From a virus, in the IMG/VR virus record IMGVR_UViG_3300036852_000016, positions 1-46,994 of that record: DNA of 46,994 nucleotides; one strand, 5' to 3'. The notes below the pieces were generated by a model. The model made no database searches. It was not told where the DNA came from and was given only the letters and a program-made list of their open reading frames with translations. Shown piece after piece: positions 44,422-46,994 of the stretch. Every line of letters starts with the position of its first letter. Positions within the stretch are counted from its first letter, which is position 1. The translations under genes were made by a program, and so were the position numbers.

Positions 44422-46783
44422 TTTCTTCTCCAGTTATGGGTGCTTCTTTACCAGATTTCTTGTTGGGTTTCTCACCGGGAGCAGCACCATTCTCCGGCTG
44501 AGCACCTTGCATTTGCATTTGTTGCATCATTTGTTGCTGTTGAAACATTTGCAACATACGACCATATAGTAGGACATTTCGATAACCAGGTTCATTATCG
44601 ATTTTTGCCATCCTACCAGCTTCACTTCTAATCCATTTTCTAACAATCTCAAATGCAACTTCAAGATTGGTAAATTCTGGGTCAATTTCTACCGATGGCA
44701 TTTCTGGTGGACCTGACATTGGGTCCATAGGATTATGCATCGGATTTGGCATTGGTTCACTATTCACAAGTAGTTTAATGTCATCGTATGTTGCTTCAAC
44801 ATCACTCTCACCGGGAACATAGAAATCTGTAAGACCTATGGCTTCCCTAATGACAGGTAAATTCTCAGGAGCACCCAAAATTGCAAGAATTTCAGGATTC
44901 GCTGATTGCAACAACGTCATGATAATATCTTTTTGTTGGGACCAAGTCATTGGAAGATTTTCATTAGCTTCCAATTCTACTTTCCCAATCTTACCTTCCA
45001 TTTCGGCTTTACGAATGAATACATTGATGAAAGAACCATCTTTGTTACGCTGAACATCACGTTCATCCTCTTGTGTTTCTTGGATAAACATGGGAATCGC
45101 TTTACCAAAGATTTGCTTCCACCATGTAGTCAACATTTTCCAAGTATTCTGTAGTCTCTGTAATGCTTGCGCGCGAGACATAGAATATTCTGATGCTGTT
45201 CCACCACCTGCTACAGCACCACCGAATAGTGATGGTAATGCGCCCGATACTAATTGCGCAAGAGTTTGGATATTCTGTGCAAACGGCATAACTTCTGGTG
45301 ACAAAGTAGCCGTTTTAACTTCATGGAATGCATCTTCGATACTTTTGCCCGACTTTGGCGTAGCTTCATATATACCACCCGGTGTCGATTCCATTTGGCG
45401 GTATGCATTGAAGTTTAATACACCAGGGTCTGCAAAAGTTTGTCCTATTCCGTGCTCAATAGTTTGAAGTATAAGCGATATGAGGTCATTTGTAATTTCT
45501 TGAATACTAACGAGTAATAGGCCAAGCGGGTCATGGTGTAAGTAATCTGATAGAGGATTGTGAGTAAGAGTCCAACAATCATCCAATGCTTCATTACATG
45601 CCTCAGCGAACTCATCATTAACTAGAACTACTTTCGCACCATTCGGATATTTTTGTTTAAGTAAGTCAACTTCTTCCTTAGTTCCGAGTATATTAAATGC
45701 AGCCGGACGTAGCCAAGCATTACGAATAGTAACAGTATTGATGGGGTATTCCCCTTGGTATTGTGGCGATAAACGTCCCCATTGTTCATATGGGTCACGC
45801 GGCCCTGTCGCCGATGCAATTTTCTTTGCAGTAAGAGCATTCTTTCCATGTAAATGCTCGTATCTTTCGATTGCGAGTGAGTAGTGCGTTTCATATGCGT
45901 AGATTAAATATGGTGTGCCAGCTTGATTTTGAGCATAATTGGCAACTTTAACGTAAAGTCCGCCATAAGCTTCTAAACAAATTCGAGTTTTAGGTTCTTG
46001 TGTTACTCCAATTAATCTAGTTACAACGAGTGTTTCACGTTGTAACTCTGGAGCAATCATCATTAAGCAAGCAGGACATAAATCTGCTTCACTATTGTTT
46101 AATGCATCCTGAATTTCGATATCACTATCATCAGGAGCGTATTTATCTTTATTCAAATTAGCTTTAGCTTCTAATGCATCCACCTGACCTTTCATTTCAG
46201 GTGGAATCATTTCATCAGCTATTTCAAACCCACAATTAGGACAACGAGTATATTGATGTTCTTCATCAACATTCTCAGTATTCCTTTTTTCGTAGGTTCC
46301 ATACTTTTCATCAGATTTTGGATATGAATAGCACGCTACCATACCCTCAGTGCAATAAATAAACAAAGCATGAAGCCACAGCAAAGGCACATCGTTGTGA
46401 CGATATACCAATTGGGCAATCTTGTCACCAGCCTTAGCGGTAGATAAATCAAGAGTGCTGTCAGCGTCATCAGGGAAACACTTGATAGGAGGAACAGTAA
46501 CACTAAGAGCAGCAATAATGGATTCGAGATAAGCTCTGAATACGTTAATGGGCTTATCATATGCTGCTTGGTCTGTATCATCTCCTTCAGCAGTCTCATC
46601 CCAAATTCGCCAATCATGGGCAACCTCTGAATACCAAGTTTTCTGGAATCCCTCCCAGAATAGTTTCAGTCTACGCCATGTGCGAATTTGACGTTCACGC
46701 ACAGCCATATCTTCCTTATCAAAGTGGTCAACCACTTCTTTAAGGAGTTTCTGAATCTTTTCGTCTGGGATATTTTTAGACAT
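44405..46783 (-). CDS. Portal protein with a zinc-ribbon insertion
   Basis: I use ATG 46783 (792 aa): it overlaps the stop of the previous gene as TAATG, while a start at 46840 would read through a Gln-rich region of another frame. The protein starts SKNIPDEKIQKLLKEVVDHF. It continues YDKPINVFRAYLESIIAALS (portal wing/stem helices) and LGLLLVSIQEITNDLISLIL, and its barrel end is Met/Gln-rich. A four-cysteine pair, YTRCPNCGFE ... DLCPACLMMI, with about 60 residues between, is inserted in the N-terminal third, which is not usual for portals. It channels DNA at one capsid vertex. The fold assignment rests on helix pattern, size and neighbours. Confidence 0.85.
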   Translation of the reverse strand: MSKNIPDEKIQKLLKEVVDHFDKEDMAVRERQIRTWRRLKLFWEGFQKTWYSEVAHDWRIWDETAEGDDTDQAAYDKPINVFRAYLESIIAALSVTVPPIKCFPDDADSTLDLSTAKAGDKIAQLVYRHNDVPLLWLHALFIYCTEGMVACYSYPKSDEKYGTYEKRNTENVDEEHQYTRCPNCGFEIADEMIPPEMKGQVDALEAKANLNKDKYAPDDSDIEIQDALNNSEADLCPACLMMIAPELQRETLVVTRLIGVTQEPKTRICLEAYGGLYVKVANYAQNQAGTPYLIYAYETHYSLAIERYEHLHGKNALTAKKIASATGPRDPYEQWGRLSPQYQGEYPINTVTIRNAWLRPAAFNILGTKEEVDLLKQKYPNGAKVVLVNDEFAEACNEALDDCWTLTHNPLSDYLHHDPLGLLLVSIQEITNDLISLILQTIEHGIGQTFADPGVLNFNAYRQMESTPGGIYEATPKSGKSIEDAFHEVKTATLSPEVMPFAQNIQTLAQLVSGALPSLFGGAVAGGGTASEYSMSRAQALQRLQNTWKMLTTWWKQIFGKAIPMFIQETQEDERDVQRNKDGSFINVFIRKAEMEGKIGKVELEANENLPMTWSQQKDIIMTLLQSANPEILAILGAPENLPVIREAIGLTDFYVPGESDVEATYDDIKLLVNSEPMPNPMHNPMDPMSGPPEMPSVEIDPEFTNLEVAFEIVRKWIRSEAGRMAKIDNEPGYRNVLLYGRMLQMFQQQQMMQQMQMQGAQPENGAAPGEKPNKKSGKEAPITGEENVATV

Positions 46784-46977
46784 TAGTATTGTGGTTGCTG
46801 TTGCTGTCCACCACCAAGCATTTGTTGATACATTTGCCAAAGATTTGGCTGTTGTTGCTGTTGTTTTGGCATACCTTGTTGGTCAAAGTGCTGATAATAG
46901 AGTGATGGTGATACTCCAAATGCACCGGGACCATGTTGTGCATTTGAGCCGGGCATTCTAGCCACATTACTACCCAT
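46783..46977 (-). CDS. C-terminal part of the Met/Gly/Gln-rich protein (continues from the window start)
   Basis: This is the end of the gene that starts at 908. It reads FGVSPSLYYQHFDQQGM and then a Gln-rich tail (KQQQQQPNLWQMYQQMLGGG) to a stop at 46783. Bases 46868-46977 duplicate bases 1-110, so only 46783-46867 is new. It should be merged with the 1-908 entry as one 330-aa gene. Confidence 0.85.
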   Translation of the reverse strand: MGSNVARMPGSNAQHGPGAFGVSPSLYYQHFDQQGMPKQQQQQPNLWQMYQQMLGGGQQQQPQY

Positions 46978-46994
46978 ACCACCAGCCGCTTTAA
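46868..46994. repeat. Terminal direct repeat, right copy (circular-contig overlap)
   Basis: Identical to bases 1-127. See the left copy; together they show that the contig is closed and that the unique length is 46,867 bp. Confidence 0.95.

Noticed and set aside
46784-46840. Longer portal start at 46840
   Set aside because: The extra residues (TNAWWWTATATTIL) are the out-of-frame reading of a Gln-codon run in the upstream gene; TAATG coupling at 46783 fits better.

Overview
This window is a complete tailed-phage genome assembled as a circle from an unidentified, probably environmental, bacterium. Bases 46868-46994 repeat bases 1-127 exactly, so the unique circle is 46,867 bp and one gene runs across the join. 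The base composition is AT-leaning (my estimate is about 40% GC). Genes are tightly packed, with stop and start codons often overlapping (TAATG or ATGA). I found no integrase, tRNA, rRNA, insertion sequence or CRISPR array. The morphogenesis genes include portal, scaffold, capsid and adaptor- and nozzle-like proteins. I see no tape measure, sheath or tail-tube gene, which points to a short-tailed (podovirus-like) virion. The host cannot be named from the sequence.

Layout: a control region (about 7.6-9.8 kb) holds two divergent sigma70-type promoters, palindromic operator-like sites and a candidate replication origin. The origin candidate has two arrays of 11-bp iterons in opposite orientation flanking an AT-rich core. 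The rightward arm (8.3-27.1 kb) carries early and replication genes. These include a SprT-protease/SNF2-helicase fusion, a RecB/Cas4-like nuclease, a Sak4-like ATPase, an SSB-like protein, an ultra-acidic microprotein, a ribbon-helix-helix regulator, two cold-shock proteins, a UDG-like/PolA fusion, a DUF3987-like protein, an Acb2-like cyclic-nucleotide sponge (anti-CBASS), a MazG-like protein and many small zinc-ribbon proteins.

The leftward arm starts at about 7.7 kb, runs down to base 1, crosses the join and continues to 27.0 kb. In order of transcription it encodes small membrane proteins, a TerS candidate, a spanin/holin-like protein, a beta-trefoil/glycoside-hydrolase protein, TerL, a zinc metallopeptidase-like protein, a Met/Gly/Gln-rich protein, portal, scaffold and major capsid protein. 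Decoration, adaptor, nozzle and fibre proteins follow, then a collagen-like protein, an M15 endolysin, a GNAT-like protein, an S74-chaperone protein, two large candidate internal virion proteins and a two-helix membrane protein. The two arms meet tail to tail and overlap by about 51 bp.

The most unusual features are: (i) a 100-aa early protein that joins a Tat-like leader to a copy of the N-terminal arm of the phage's own capsid protein; (ii) a Tat-like leader in front of the large terminase; (iii) the iteron origin and mirrored promoters; (iv) the SprT-SNF2 fusion; (v) a zinc-ribbon insertion in the portal; and (vi) a series of perfect stem-loops in almost every gap of the early operon. All positions and counts were worked out by eye.
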